64,000 nt of DNA from Adiantum capillus-veneris (Eukaryota > Streptophyta > Polypodiopsida > Polypodiales > Pteridaceae), in the NCBI GenBank assembly GCA_014529385.2, contig CM043968.1, forward strand, positions 7,205,648 through 7,269,647, in the 5' to 3' direction. The translations under genes were made by a program, and so were the position numbers. This document shows positions 21,570 to 33,998 of the stretch, in pieces (the stretch's first letter is position 1; every line of letters begins with the position of its first letter). A model generated the notes under the pieces. That model saw nothing but the letters and a program-made list of their open reading frames with translations, did no database searches and had not been told where the DNA came from.

Positions 21570-22398
21570 CACACACACACACACACAGAGGCACATGCAT
21601 GCCTATTTTTAATTCCACTATGTGCAAGCTCAAAAGCCCTTCTATACACAAGCTCAAAAAACCTCCGTTGTCGAGTCCTACATTTCTCTCAAACGTCCTA
21701 GATTTCCCTCAAAAGGCAGTGCCAATAAACACATGAATCACAATACATGCAATACGGATGTGCATCCTACATTAGGACACCGAAAGAGATGAAGAAGCAA
21801 GAAGGGAGCTTCATTGTTATACTTTGTATCTAGCAAAGAGCACCAAAGTAGTGGTCAAAGAATAGCAAACCTCCAATCCTTCAATTGCCAAAGACATTGA
21901 ACTAAAACAAAAGTAAAGATAGAGAGAGAGGAAGATGGTGAAGCAGAATGCTCCTACAGGAGAGAGATTAGTAGCCCTAAACCATCAATGTTAGTATATA
22001 TAACCACTATTGTTAACATATGTAACCATATTTGTTGGTTAGAGAGACAAAGAGACAAAGACAAATAGGGGAGAGAGGGACACAAAAATTTAGCACAGGG
22101 AGAGAATGAGAGAGAAGGGAAGAAAAGAGAAGTTAACATTGTACAAGCCATCCCAAGAGACCCTAAATATCTAGAGAGAGAGAGAGAGAGAGGCGTTTGA
22201 TTCCTCCTCACCAAGGCTTGTTATCTTGCCTTTAACCTAATGATTTGTTGTGATTGTGATATTTGTTGCTCTCTTGCACTTACGATGTTGGTTCTTTGAT
22301 GTATGCCATTGTTGTGAGATCGGGACATTTGTTGTGATTGTGATATTCGTTGCTATCTTGCACTTACGATGTTGGTTCTTTGATGTATGCCATTGTTG
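21570..22398. repeat. Spacer with microsatellites and an 84-bp tandem duplication
   Basis: It opens with a (CA)n tract directly at the end of element A. Two copies of an 84-bp unit lie at 22243-22326 and 22327-22410, differing at a few bases; the unit contains TTGCACTTACGATGTTGG. No gene was recognised. Confidence 0.65.
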
Positions 22399-23029
22399 TG
22401 AGACCGGGAGAACGAATGCTTAATCTATCCAACACACACACACCCGTCAACCTCTCACCATCTCTGCCATAACCCAAGTATAGATGATTAGACAAGGACA
22501 CCATACACACAAGAGAACAAACATGATAGTGATAGCTTGTAAGAGAAGGAGATGTAGACACAACTTATGCACACAACTTGGCATAAGAGTTGAGAGAGAA
22601 GAATCTTGCACAAGAATGACCTAAAATTGTAGCCCCCAAACTCCAATGCACCTCTTCTTGTGGAGTTGAGTATTTAATTTATAATTAACTGCTTTTAGGT
22701 GCTAGGTATTTGAGGTCCCTTTTTACACTTTAGTCCATGAATGGTGGCTATCACTTATTGCATGACTCTTTAAAGGGTGAATTCTCACTAGATAATATAC
22801 AATGAGACCATATTTGCTTCTTGGCAAAACTTATTTACACTATGTGAATGTAAATAGCTGCGAGATATTATTTGGCACCTTCTCCTCAGTTCTCTCAGAG
22901 TTCCAATCTACACAGTATCAACTCACTACTAGTAAAAATAAAAGACAGCATTGTACCATTACACGCTAGCTATCCTACTTGTAGTGCTAATTACATATAA
23001 CAGTAGGGTGCCCAATCTCGTAACATCCC

Positions 23030-24196
23030 TCCCACCAAGGATAGCAATTGTCCTCAGGTTCTCAATAGAGAATCAAATTGCCCCGTGAGTGATGAAAAGT
23101 GTGAAGGAGATCTGGAAAGTTTCGGGAAAAAATTTCAGGTATCCATTTAGCATCTTCTCTAGGGTGGCCTTTAAAAGTTAAAAGATAATGGTTATTAAGC
23201 ATGCCAATGCATGTGGTGGTGGTCTCACGATTAAGTGATTGGTCAAGGATGAGTTGCTCTTCTTGATCTACAAGTGAAGGTGGATCCTCATAAACATGAT
23301 GTATCGATAGGGGTCCTTGAAAGGGTCATAAGAGACTAATATAAAATGCATTCTAAATGTGCCAGTGTGAAGGTAATTCTAAACTAAATGGAACATCATT
23401 TATTATAGCATAAATCTTGAATGGACCATAAAAACCGGGAGCAAGCTTTATAAAATATTTGTGTCAACACTTTTAATTCTTCGCTTTTCAATTCAAAGCA
23501 TAACAAAATCACCTTCTTTAAACTCATGTGCTTTTTGGTGCTTATTAGCATGCTTAGTGTAAAGTTTTTTGTGAATGCTATGCTTATTAGCATAGCAGGC
23601 ACAAGATTAGAAAGGCATAAAAGATGAGTAGGAAGAGAGTGACCATACACAGTCTCAAATGGAGATTTACATGTAGCAGAGTGAGTTGTATTGTTATAAT
23701 AAATTGTAAAATTTGTAGGTAATCATCCCATTTCTTTGTTCGAGAAGATATATAAGCTTTCAATAAATCAATAATGATACAATTAGCTGCTTTCTGTTGA
23801 CCATTAGACTCTAGATGGATAGCATCAAGGTTTTCAATAGATTATAGTCCAAAAAGTACTACAAAATTTGGAATCTCGATAAGATATTATTATGTTAGGA
23901 AAACCATGATGTAAAAAAATAGCTGTAAGAAAAACAAGTGCAACTTGATGTGCTTTGAGAGTTTTCTTGCTTGGAATGAAGTATGCTTGTTTAGAAAAAT
24001 GATCAATGATGGTTCAGATCATATCATACTTGTGAACAGTGAGTGGGAAACCATTATTAAAGTCCATAGAAATGTGTTCCCATCCACTTTTTCAAGAATG
24101 GGAGAGGGTGGTATAAAATGCCAAATTTTCTTACTGTTGTTGATTTAATCTTTTGACAAATCAAACAAGATGAGAATTATTGTTTAACATCACTTT
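23030..24196 (-). pseudogene. Element F integrase and chromodomain relic
   Basis: Translated in pieces it shows IIDHFSKQAYFIPSKK and LKAHQVALVFL (integrase core). Then come LAPGFYGPFKIY with LELPSHWHI (integrase C-terminus) and LLTFKGHPREDAKW (chromodomain). Many stops and frame changes break it. Similarity to A and B in the same motifs places it in the chromovirus branch. Confidence 0.75.
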
Positions 24197-24201
24197 TCAT
24201 A

Positions 24202-24428
24202 TGTTACCATTTACATGTGGTAGTGATGTGTGTGAACACACTAGGACCATTGGGGCATTTTTTCCCTCTTTAGGAGGTTTTTCTCCCCGTGCATTGTATA
24301 TACGCCCATCACCCTAAGGCTATCTATCTTTCAATTGCACACAAAGTAATACACTCTCAGTTGTGTGCCTTGAGCTTCCTTCGTCTTCTCCAAGCTGTGT
24401 TCGTTTCTCTACAACCCTAATTCCAACA
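24202..24428 (+). repeat. 5' LTR of element E
   Basis: 227 bp with TG...CA ends. It holds TGTATATACGCCC, a possible TATA region, near 24295. Confidence 0.92.
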
Positions 24429-24542
24429 ATTGGTATCAGAGCAGGTTGCGTCCTCCCGGGCTTAGTCGCCAGTAGCTCCAGCACATGCCTGCTCACTTTC
24501 TCCTCATTTCGGGAAGTTTTTACATCAGGTGCATGCATTTTC

Positions 24543-27500
24543 CATGGTTGACAACAACACAGATGTGTTCAAGATGTTTGTTGTTGATGACAGATTGGAT
24601 GGGGACAATTATCCTATGTGGGCTTACATGATGCAACATGTTCTTGTGTCAAAGGGCGTTTAGAATATTGTGCAGGGCATTGATGTACGTCCTAGTTTTG
24701 AGGATGTAGGCGATGTTGAGGATGTTGCAGGTCTTGCTACAAGGATTGCTGCTATTAGAGTTGTTTTGCCTACAACAGAACAAGCTCGTTGGGATGTAAA
24801 GGATGCGCAGGCTCATGTGTTGATTGTGTTGTTTGTGAAGTGCACCATTACTCCTCACATTCGTTCAACAAAATCTGCAAAACAGGCTTGGGATATTCTA
24901 GCAGGTCTTTGTGCAAGCCGGAATGAGGCTAAAATTGCTTTGCTGCATAAAGAGCTAGAATCGAAGATTATGTATGAGGAAGATGATATGGACACTTTCC
25001 TTGTTGGTGTCAAGGATATCAATGAGCAACTTATTTCTGCAGGTGAAGTCATTTTAGACAGTTCCCTTGTGCAGATTGTTCCTGATGCCTTACCAGATTT
25101 TACCAGACGTTTGATAGTACTTGGAGACTTATGACCCAAGGAAATCCTGAAGTAGTCAAGTTTGATGCATTATGCACATTGATGTTGCAAGAGTCACTTT
25201 CCAAAAAAAACAGGATTAGGCAGGGTGCAGTTGAACATGCTTTTATTGCTTCCAAAGAAAGGGTGGTAACAGCAATGCAGCCACTTCTTATGGTTTTGCT
25301 GCGAGTGGCAAAACTTCTGTTCCTAATGCTTTTGCTGGCAGCAATTTGTCTGGAAATTATGGTGATAAGGGCAAAAAGAAGATGCATTGCCATTATTGTA
25401 AAGCTAATGATCACTTGATCAAGCAGTGTCCTAAGTTGAAGGCCAAAGAGGCTAAGAAGAAAGAGGGTGGTTCCACTGCAAATTCTGGTTCCACTACAAA
25501 TGCAGCCATTGTTGAGTCTTGTGTGAAAGGAGACTGTGATGTTGATGTTGATGCAGAATGGACTTTTAGTGCAGAGTGCGCTTACAATCTTGTTGTCCAC
25601 GATGCATGCATGTCAGTTGCTACAGATTCACATGTGTGGTATTTTGACAGTGGTGCTACAAAGCACATTACCTCACATCGTGAATTGTTCACCTCTCTCG
25701 AGTCTGTCCCTCATGGGAATTTCGTCACTTGTGCCAACAATGCCTCTTATCCGGTTTAGGGGGTTGGAAAGATTGTGTTTACTGCTGCATATGGTAGTTC
25801 TTTCACACTTGTTGATGCACTTTATGTACCTAGGATCAAGAAGAATCTTTTGTCTTTATTTGCACTTGCTAGACTTGGACTTGTAGTCAAATTTGTGGAT
25901 GACAGATGTACAATTCATGATCTCAATTTTGGTCATGAATTATTGCATTTGTCCTTTTGTGTCGTGGGCTGTATAAGCTCACTTTGTATGACAAGTGTGG
26001 ACAAAATTTTACAAATGCAGTTGCAAATTCAAGGGTTGTTTCAGATGCAAAACTGTGGCATGCATGTTTTGAGCATCTGAATTTTGCCAGTTTGCTGTGT
26101 TTGCAGAAATCTGATATGGTTGCTTCTTTGCCACCTCTTGAAGCACCTGTCAAACATGTTTGTGAAGGCTATTTTTTGGGTAAGATACAGTGTTTGAAGT
26201 TTCCAAAGGATGGTTCAGTTAGGGCCATATGCAGGTTGCAGCTTGTGCATAGTGATGTTTGTGGACCCATGCAAACTCCGTCCTTGGGCAATTACCTTTA
26301 CTTCGTGACTTTCATTGATGATTACTCAAGGCATGCATGGGTATTTCCTCTTAAAGCGAAGTCCAAAGTTTTTATGTGCTCAAACAATTTCTGGCTATGG
26401 CTGAAAATGTATCGAAATGTACTATGGACACCCTCCGTTCTGATCGAGGGGGGGAGTATATGTCTCATGAATTTAATGCATTTCTGGCTAGTTGTGGGTA
26501 AAACACCAATGTACAATGACTTATACACCTCAGCAATACGGAAATGGCATGATGTATGGTCAAAATTCAAGCTTTGCCGCATTCTTTTTGGCTTGAGGCC
26601 ATCATGTGTGCCACTTATGCACTTAACAGGTGTCCTACAAAAGCTTTGTAGTCTATTACTCCATATAAAGCATGGCATGATAGAAAGCCTTCTATTGAGC
26701 ACATGCGTGTTTTTGGCTGTTTGGCATATGCTTTGGTGCCACAAACACAGGGCAGAAAATTGGATGATAAGGCTGTCAAATGTATTTTGTTGGTTATAGT
26801 GCTGAAAGCGAAGGTTACAGGTTGAATCATCCACAAAAAAAGACTATTTTGGTCTAATGGGATGTAGTGTTTGTGGAAGATTTTGTTCAGCCCTTGCTGT
26901 CATGTACTAGAGACAATAATGTAAGCTCACAAGACATTTATGACACTTTGTTGCCTCTTTTCAGTGGTGGAAGTTCGAATGTAAATTCCAATGAGGCAAA
27001 TGTATAGCCTATGGGGGTTTTTGAAAATGTTACAAATCAGCCTATTACTGATGCAGATGTACATGATGTACTTGATGAGGAAAGGGTTGAAAATGAGCAG
27101 GCTAGAGGTATGCCAAAATGGTTGGTGCATACATTGCATGATGGTAAATTGGATGCACCTTTGTCTAGTTGTACTCGTTTAGGCTTTGGCCATGTATCTT
27201 ATGCATCAAATTGTTATGCTTTCGCTGTGTCTAGCTTACATGATGTTGAGAAACCTCTATCTTTTAATGAAGCACAGAATTCAAATAATTGGATGGCTGC
27301 TATGCAATCAGAATATGATGCACTTATAGAAAATGACACATGGACTTTATGTGATTTGACTCTTGGCAAAAAGGCCATTGGTACAAAGTGGGTTTACAAG
27401 TTGAAATGCCAGCCAATGGTGAGATCGATCGCCATAAGGCTCGAATCGTTGCAAAGGGTTATGCACAACAAAAAGGCATAGACTATGAAGAAACTTTTTC

Positions 27501-28786
27501 TCCCACTTGTCGTATGACTAGTGTGAATTTTCTATGTGCATTGGCAGCTCACTTTGGTTGGGATGTACATCAATCAGACATTGTTACTGCTTTCTTGAAT
27601 GGTCATATTTGAGGAAGTTAATGTAACGCAACCTCGTGGTTTTGTCAAGAAAGGACAAGATGACAAAGTGTGAAAATGTAAGAAGTCTTTGTATGGGTTG
27701 AAGTAATCTCCTCGTGCTTGGTATGAGAAGGCTGACACTCATTTGGTCAAACGAGGCTTTTGTAACAATCCAACAAAAAGAAAATTCTATGTAAAGCGTG
27801 AGGGTGATGTACTTCTCGTTGTGGTTCTTTATCTAGATGATCTGCTGATCACTGGACCAAATGAGAGACATATTGTTGAATTTAAGGTTGACTTGAATGC
27901 TACTTTCAAGATGAAAGATTTGGGGATGTTGCATCATTACTTGGGCATACGGTTTAAGCAGTGTGATGGTGGTATTGCCTTGTGTCAGAAAAGTTACATA
28001 GAGACATTGCTATGTAAGTTTGGACTTGAGGATTGCAAACCTATTGCCACTCCCATGGAAACAGGTTTAAAATTGAGTCTTCACGATGATGGTGATCCTG
28101 TAGATGTCACCCTTTACCAAATTTCTATTGGATGCCTCATTTATGTATGCAACACGAGGCCAGATATTCAGTTTGCAATCTTACAGGTCGTCAAATTTAT
28201 GCATAGCCCAGGGTCTAAGCATTGGTAGGCTGTCAAGAGGATTTTATGCTACCTTAGTGGCACTTTACATCTTGGCTTGTTTTATCCCAAGGGGGGATCA
28301 TTGCCGCCAGACTTACATGCTTTTTTGGACTCAGATTAGGCTGGTTGTTTTGACACGCGAGTGTCCACAAGTGGTTTTTGTTTCAAGCTTGGCAGTTCAT
28401 GTATATCATGGTTGAGCAAGAATCAACCTACTGTGGCCACTTCTAGTTGTGAGGCTAAGTACAGGGTAGTCTTCACAGTTACGGTTGAGTGTGTATGGCT
28501 CAGACGCCTTATGGCTGATTTGGATGTTGGACATGACACTGCCAACATTATCTACACTGATTGTCAGAGCCCATTCGCAGTTGCGAGGAACCCAGTTTTT
28601 CATGCTCGCACATAGCACATTGAGGTGCATTACCACTATGTCAGGGAGAGGCTCTCAGCAGGAGAGATCAACTTGGCTTATGTGCCAACACAGGACAACC
28701 TTGCAGATCTTTTCACAAAGGCATTGTCTCCTGAGAAGCTCAAAGCTTTCCGCAAAGCTTTGGGCTTACTCCCCTTTGTGGGCTGA
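24543..28786 (+). pseudogene. Element E copia polyprotein, multiply broken
   Basis: Order is Gag-protease-integrase-RT-RNase H, diagnostic for copia. Gag starts at about 24546 (MVDNNTDVFKMF), with an in-frame stop at 24661, and has a UBN2-type Gag domain to 25133. The CCHC knuckle CHYCKANDHLIKQC lies near 25387. Protease has WYFDSGATKHIT near 25640. The GAG-pre-integrase and integrase core begin near 25960 (HSDVCGPM, FIDDYSRHAW), but the rest of integrase is scrambled by frameshifts after 26370. RT has KWVYKLK and YLDDLLITG (27830). RNase H runs from 28361 to 28786 with DNLADLFTKAL. Numerous stops and shifts mean no functional protein. Confidence 0.9.
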
Positions 28787-28860
28787 TCATGTCCTTAGGG
28801 CATGGCACTTCCCTTTACTCATGTGCCAGCTCTCGTCCACCGCATCACTCCAGGGGGATT

Positions 28861-29087
28861 TGTTACCATATACATGTGGTAGTGATGTGTGTGAACACAC
28901 TAGGACCGCTGGGGCATTTTTTCTTTCTTTAGGAGGTTTTTCCCCCCGTGCATTGTATATACGCCCATCACTCTAGGGCTATCTATCTTTCCATTGCACA
29001 TTAAATAATACACTCTCAATTGTGTGTCTTGAGCTTCCTTTGTCTTCTCCAAGCTGTGTGCATTTCTCTGCAGCCCTAATTCCAACA
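28861..29087 (+). repeat. 3' LTR of element E
   Basis: 227 bp matching the 5' LTR with scattered substitutions and followed by the TCATA duplication. Confidence 0.92.
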
Positions 29088-29092
29088 TCATA

Positions 29093-30200
29093 GTAGGCCA
29101 GTAAAAGTCGTGACATAAGTTCTAAAACATAGCAACAAATACTCTATGGCAAGTATAGTGTTGTTTGTGTAACCCTCTAATGAGTAAAAGAGGAAATGGT
29201 TTTGTGACACACAATTTTTGTTTAAAATAAAGAAAATTTTCTTGTATAGTGTATTCCAAAAATGAGTATACATAATTGTCAAGCATATGCAGCTATGTTG
29301 TTTTGAAATCATCATTTTGTGCTTAAGTGACATGCATAGAATCAAATGAAGTACCCATAATGCTTGATAGATTAGTAAGAGACGATCTTTGACTCAAAGC
29401 ATCAGCTACAACATTTTCCTTACTAGGATGGTATTGAATATTGGACTCAAAACTTTAAATAAAGGCATTCTATTTAAGTGTCTATAATATATTAGGGGTT
29501 GAGATAGTAAATACTTGATACTTTGTTGGTTATTTTGATTATCAAATCTAACATCCATTAAATAATGTTTCCAAATTATTAAAGCATGTACTATAGCAAT
29601 CAATTTTGAAGGTTTAAATTTGCGACTCTTAAATACAAGTGGATGTTTATCTTGTATAAGAAATGCACCAATACCTTTTTCACTAGCATTAGTAACAACA
29701 ACAAATCTAGTAAAATTAGGCAATTGTAACACATGTGCTGAGTTAAAGCATTATTAAGTGTAGTGAATGAGCTTTCTTGTAACTCAATCCGTAAATAAGG
29801 AGTGTTTAGAAAAAATCAAGAGTTAAATAATGAGATTTATAGGCAAAATTACGAACAAACTTCCTGTAATAATTGCAAAGACAAATGGACGAACGAAGCC
29901 ATCTAGTATAGATCATGACTAGATGGCTTCAATTTTTGTTGGGTCTACTTGAATTCCCTTTCCCAATACAATGTGTCTCAAATATTCAATTTCAATTTGG
30001 AAAAATGAACTTTCTTTGGGATCCAGATATAAGTGGTTTTGTGAAGGAAGATCAAACACATGTGTTAAATGTTCTTTACGTTCCAATAACAATCTAACAT
30101 ATACACCAATGAATCCTTTCAAATTACAAAATACACTAGAAACTATGTCAATGAAAAGGTGGTATAATTCCCATTCATAGTACAAAACAATCTTTATACA
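29093..30200 (-). pseudogene. Element F RT and RNase H relic
   Basis: 29732-29406 gives an RNase H fragment (VVVTNASEKGIGAFL, then IIWKHYL). 30203-29919 gives the RT palm-to-thumb part (EYLRHIVLGKGIQVDP). A decayed HHCC segment at about 29180-29095 ends in DFYWPTM. The catalytic DD of RT is not recognisable. Continuity with the integrase relic left of element E shows they were one gene. Confidence 0.72.
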
Positions 30201-30754
30201 CAAGTGTTGAAATCAAGAGCCAGAAGATATAATAGTCCGCCATCTTCAAGCCAAGGAACTTTGAAAACTATAGTTGAGAAGGTAACCCTCACCTGCACCC
30301 ATGGAAACAACACAACATATAGCTAGCATTAGCACCGTATGCAGGTGATGCATGGGTATCCCACATGTTATAGATGTCACCCAACTAGATTGCTTTCAAA
30401 GACAAATAGTAAAAAACCGTAACATATATTCATAGATGGTTTCATTTACAAGGGGTTGCAGGGAAACCAAATGGAGCCCTTTTTGCTTTGCAAGTTCTCA
30501 TGAGATAAGGTCAAAGAGGAGGTTTATGAGGTTTTTTAGCCCCGAAGTGGGCCACATATACATGTGTCTTAACTTTAGAAAATTTGGCATTAATTGCCAC
30601 TTTTTTTTTTGATTCAGTAATAGTGCTCATACGTGCAGTCAAACTATACTTTGGAGTCACCTGTAACACAAAGAAATGTTAGTAATCATGTTCCAGAGTC
30701 CCTTAGTTTTTCCATAAGCCAAGGGAGTGTATCATCAATGCCCATTACATAATA
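30201..30754. other. Unassigned sequence right of element F
   Basis: Probably further decayed gypsy sequence, since the neighbouring part is element F RT, but no motif can be read. A poly-T run is present at about 30600-30610. Confidence 0.35.
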
Positions 30755-30957
30755 AGCCACCATATTCGGCCATATGAGCAGCCATAAGGTACCATGTACA
30801 ACCATACTTGGCAACCATATTCACACACACTTGGCCATATGAGCATCCATATCCAGATGTAGCAACCATATTGGGCCACATGGGCAGCTTGAAGGTACCA
30901 TGCACAACCATATTCGGCCACATTTCACACCCTTCACCACCATAATCATAACCATAT
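30755..30957. repeat. Degenerate short tandem repeats (ACCATATTCGGCCATAT-type)
   Basis: About five imperfect units carry ACCATATTCGGCC or ACCATATTGGGCC followed by ACATGGGCAGC or ATATGAGCAGC, with spacings of about 30-60 bp. The tract stops exactly where the B-family LTR fragment begins. Confidence 0.65.
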
Positions 30958-32046
30958 TCGGAGAATTAGGCTAGAATAAATCTAGTTTAATTCATTTAAA
31001 AAACACTTGACAAAAGAAACAATAAGAATTAAGCTCTCTAGAAGACTATTGGACAGTCTCCCAAGGGGTCCAATGAGCATTCAACAACCCAATGGCTTGC
31101 CTGATTCCTATTGGTCAGAAGACAAAGGGGTCCAATGAGAGTTTAGTTGTATTATTTAATTACCCAAAGCTCTCACAAAAGGGGAAAGGGGGACACATGT
31201 AACAAGGCTATCACTTATGCTTCTCAATTTTCATCAGCTAAGCTTTGCAAGGTCCAATGGGGTGCCAACATGAGTATTTTGCAAGAGGAGTCGACCAAGA
31301 GAGAGAGCGGACTGATTTTAGCAAGGCATTATCACACACACACTCACACAATCTCATGTGTGAAGCAAGAAGACTCTCTCTCTCCTTCTCAAGCTTTAAT
31401 GGAAAGCTCATCATGTACTCCAAGCTTGTGACAAGGGAAGCCTACACCAACAGCTCCTCGCTTTGTGACGCAAATCCAACCAAGAGCCAAGATTCAATGC
31501 ATGCTCATCTCCTCTACCATGCTAATTACTACGCTATGCTAAGCTTTTATGAGTGATTATGTGAGGAGATATACTTCTTTCTCGTAAGACTACTCCTTCC
31601 TCTCAATCTACTCTCATACCCCGCTAGCTCTCACCATCTTTGAAGGTGTGTGAGGTCTTGGGCTTGAGACCGTGAGGGAATTGATATTGTGTTTTGAAAG
31701 TGTGTGCATGGTTCTTGAAGCTTCCATCTTCATTGCACCATCAAGTTATTGAAGGAACACAAAGTTTTGTATTGTGAAATGTCTCCCTTGATGGGGGAAA
31801 CCTATAATACAAAGCCTTTTGGAGGGGGGACCGGCTCCATGTAAATCCGGTCCTCAACTGTTGTCAATAGCTTAATTTCTCTCTCTTTTGAAGTATTGTT
31901 CATGCCTAACTAGGTGTTATGCTTTTTGTTGCTCTCTCCATCCAAGCACTCTTGCTATGCTCATTAGGAATCTTTTCTAATGAAATGCTCACTATGTCTA
32001 TGCTATTTTCCTCTACACACAAGTTACTAGGCCATTAAATGTTACA
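30958..32046 (+). repeat. Truncated B-family LTR
   Basis: It aligns with the 3' two-thirds of the element B LTR, from the AATTAGGCTAGAATAAA region (B: 9077 onward) to the terminal GCCATTAAATGTTACA. Substitutions are more frequent than between B's own LTRs. The first third is missing and no internal element sequence follows. Confidence 0.88.
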
Positions 32047-32059
32047 ACAGAAGATCGTC

Positions 32060-33270
32060 GAAAGGAGTGTCATAGAAAGAAAGAGCGTATCTTTTGGTAC
32101 CACACTCAAGGAGCTTGCTCCAGGCAATAGAGAGCCTTTAGCAACCTACAAACCATGTCTCTAAAATTTGGATCCTTGAAACTTGGAGCTTGATCCACAT
32201 ACACCACCTCCTCTAAATCACCATTGAGAAAAGCCAAAACTACATCCATCTGAAAAATCAGCCACCCAAAAGCCAACAAGGACAAAAATTGTTTGAATGG
32301 TCACCATCCTTGCATTTGGTGCAAAGGTCTTGTCAAGGTACACACCCTGTCTCTGAGAAAAGCCCTTGGCAATGAGTCATGCCTTGTGCTTGTCCAAAAA
32401 TCCATCAAATTTGTACTTGGTCTTGTAGATCCATTTGACACCAATCACCTTCTACTTGGTTGGCCATGAAACTAGCTCCCAAGGGTTGTGCTTCTTGATG
32501 AAATCAAGTTCTCTCTTTAGCCAACTTCTACTTTGGTTGTGAAAGCATCTCCTCAGTTGTCAGAGGGTCTTTGTCCTTGATCACTATCGACATCAAAGCA
32601 TAGTTCACCCATAATAAAGTCCCATCTACCTTTGCAAATCAAAATCACTGAGATTGTTGTGTAGTAGTGGCTTCACGCCAATTGCATTGGAAAATCTGAA
32701 TTCATTGCATCTTGCAAAGTCTCCAATAGCCACTTTAATAACTTTTCTAACTTGCTCCTCAAGGGAGGAGCTATTGGTATATTTGGCTCTAACTCTACAC
32801 TAGGATGAGAACCATTTTCATCCGCATCATGTGAAATGGGTGCATCCTTCTTTGTAGCATGAGGGACAAGGGTTGGAGAAGAGGATTTGTCAAGAGGCAA
32901 TGCATAATTTGGGTCTCCAAGTATAATTAAATCAGGGGTTGTTGTAGCAGACTTGGGAGCGGTAGCCCCCTTTGAAGGTAAACACTTGGCGAAGTCAACA
33001 TCATAGCTTAGTACAACATCCTTCTTCTCTGGATCATAAGTTGATATCCGTCTCGGAAAGAGAGTTGTAGCCAATAAAAAACAAGCTCATGGACTTAGGG
33101 TCAAACTTCCCCCTTTTCTCCCTTGGTACATGGACATATGCATCGCTCCCCAATATCCAAGAAGTCTCAATGCTCAAGCATGGTCCGTGCCATTTCAACC
33201 ATTGTCCTATTCTTTTGTTCCACAACTCCATTCTCAACCAAAAAAACCTCAAACCACAAGCTTTGCACAA
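32060..33270 (-). pseudogene. Element C integrase end and RT relic
   Basis: 33270-33034 matches the copia integrase C-terminus. 33074-32673 is the variable linker. From about 32480 the RT reads KVIGVKWIYKTKY, then IAKGFSQRQGV, QMDVVLAFLNGDLEE and LLKALYCLEQAP, with several in-frame stops. Only the first RT blocks remain; the catalytic DD block is lost. Confidence 0.75.
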
Positions 33271-33806
33271 GCTACAATTACATCTTCAGCTCAAAATTCA
33301 CGCACCCAGCTTTTAGCACTTGCAGTGCTTCCAAAAAGTGTATCAAACTTGCACACTATGCGAAAACAAAAACCTAAAATTTTTGTATACACTCTGTCGT
33401 TGAATATGAGCAAAACAATGAGGAATTTCCAGAAAGTTTCTTCTGCAAGGTTGTAGACCACATTGAAATGGAGGTGCCTAGTGGGCATAATACTTAGATA
33501 TGCATTCTACAAGCAAAAAAACAAATTTGAAAATAGTGCTACTGCGAACACAGTTTTAAGGGCAGTACCTTCACTTACACACAATCTTCCACACTCTTTT
33601 TTGATCTCCCACAAGAGTACACATCACTTTCAGCTGAGCTCACAAGATCACATTGCATTATCAAAAAGCTTCTAAGTTTTCTTTATCTCTCCACCACCAA
33701 GAGAAAGCGAGCTATCACCTCAAAGCTCTCAAAGCAGTCATGTTCCCCGCCATCTCCAAGCCGTAGCTCTGATACCAATTGTGAGTGCGCGACTGCGATG
33801 CATGTG

Positions 33807-33808
<2 letters not shown>

Positions 33809-33892
<84 letters not shown>
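33809..33892. repeat. (AG)n microsatellite inside element C LTR
   Basis: About 84 bp of AG dinucleotide beginning 29 bp from the LTR end. Confidence 0.95.
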
Positions 33893-33894
<2 letters not shown>

Positions 33895-33998
33895 ACAAGA
33901 TTTGTGTGGATCAACTCAATACTATATGTGTGAGAGAGCCCCTTATTCTTCTATCTAGTAAAAAAATAAGGTGTGTACAAGTAATGGGCGATCAAACA

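Larger units (their letters stand above)
24202..29087 (+). mobile_element. Element E: complete but inactive Ty1/copia retrotransposon
   Basis: 4,886 bp, with 227-bp LTRs at 24202-24428 and 28861-29087, both TGTTACCAT...CCAACA. The PBS TGGTATCAGAGC follows the 5' LTR after two bases (24431). CAGGGGGATT precedes the 3' LTR. The target duplication TCATA is exact (24197-24201 and 29088-29092) and splits element F. I count roughly 17 differences between LTRs, so the copy is old. Confidence 0.95.
22399..30200 (-). mobile_element. Element F: old decayed Ty3/gypsy element, split by copia element E
   Basis: On the minus strand, a polypurine tract (23037-23026, GGTGGGAGGGA) meets an LTR start TGTTACGAG at 23025, so the 3' LTR lies to its left; its outer end is not certain. 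Coding relics in order from right to left are RT (about 30200-29820), RNase H (29732-29406), a broken HHCC finger (about 29180-29095), integrase core (about 24150-23880), integrase C-terminus (about 23650-23390) and a chromodomain (about 23240-23130). The right LTR was not found. Confidence 0.75.
32047..33998 (-). mobile_element. Element C: truncated Ty1/copia fragment
   Basis: On the minus strand there is an LTR-like piece at 33780-33998 ending CACTCACA, then the PBS TGGTATCAGAGC (33778-33767). A long stretch without recognisable Gag or protease follows, then the end of integrase (33270-33034, with SDAYVHVPREKRGKF and FFIGYN), a linker, and RT (about 32480-32080). The fragment ends within RT, next to the B-family LTR. 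Its 3' LTR is absent. Confidence 0.7.

Noticed and set aside
28900-29345. Minus-strand open frames over the right end of element E
   Set aside because: They straddle the 3' LTR boundary and element F relic and have no consistent similarity as written.
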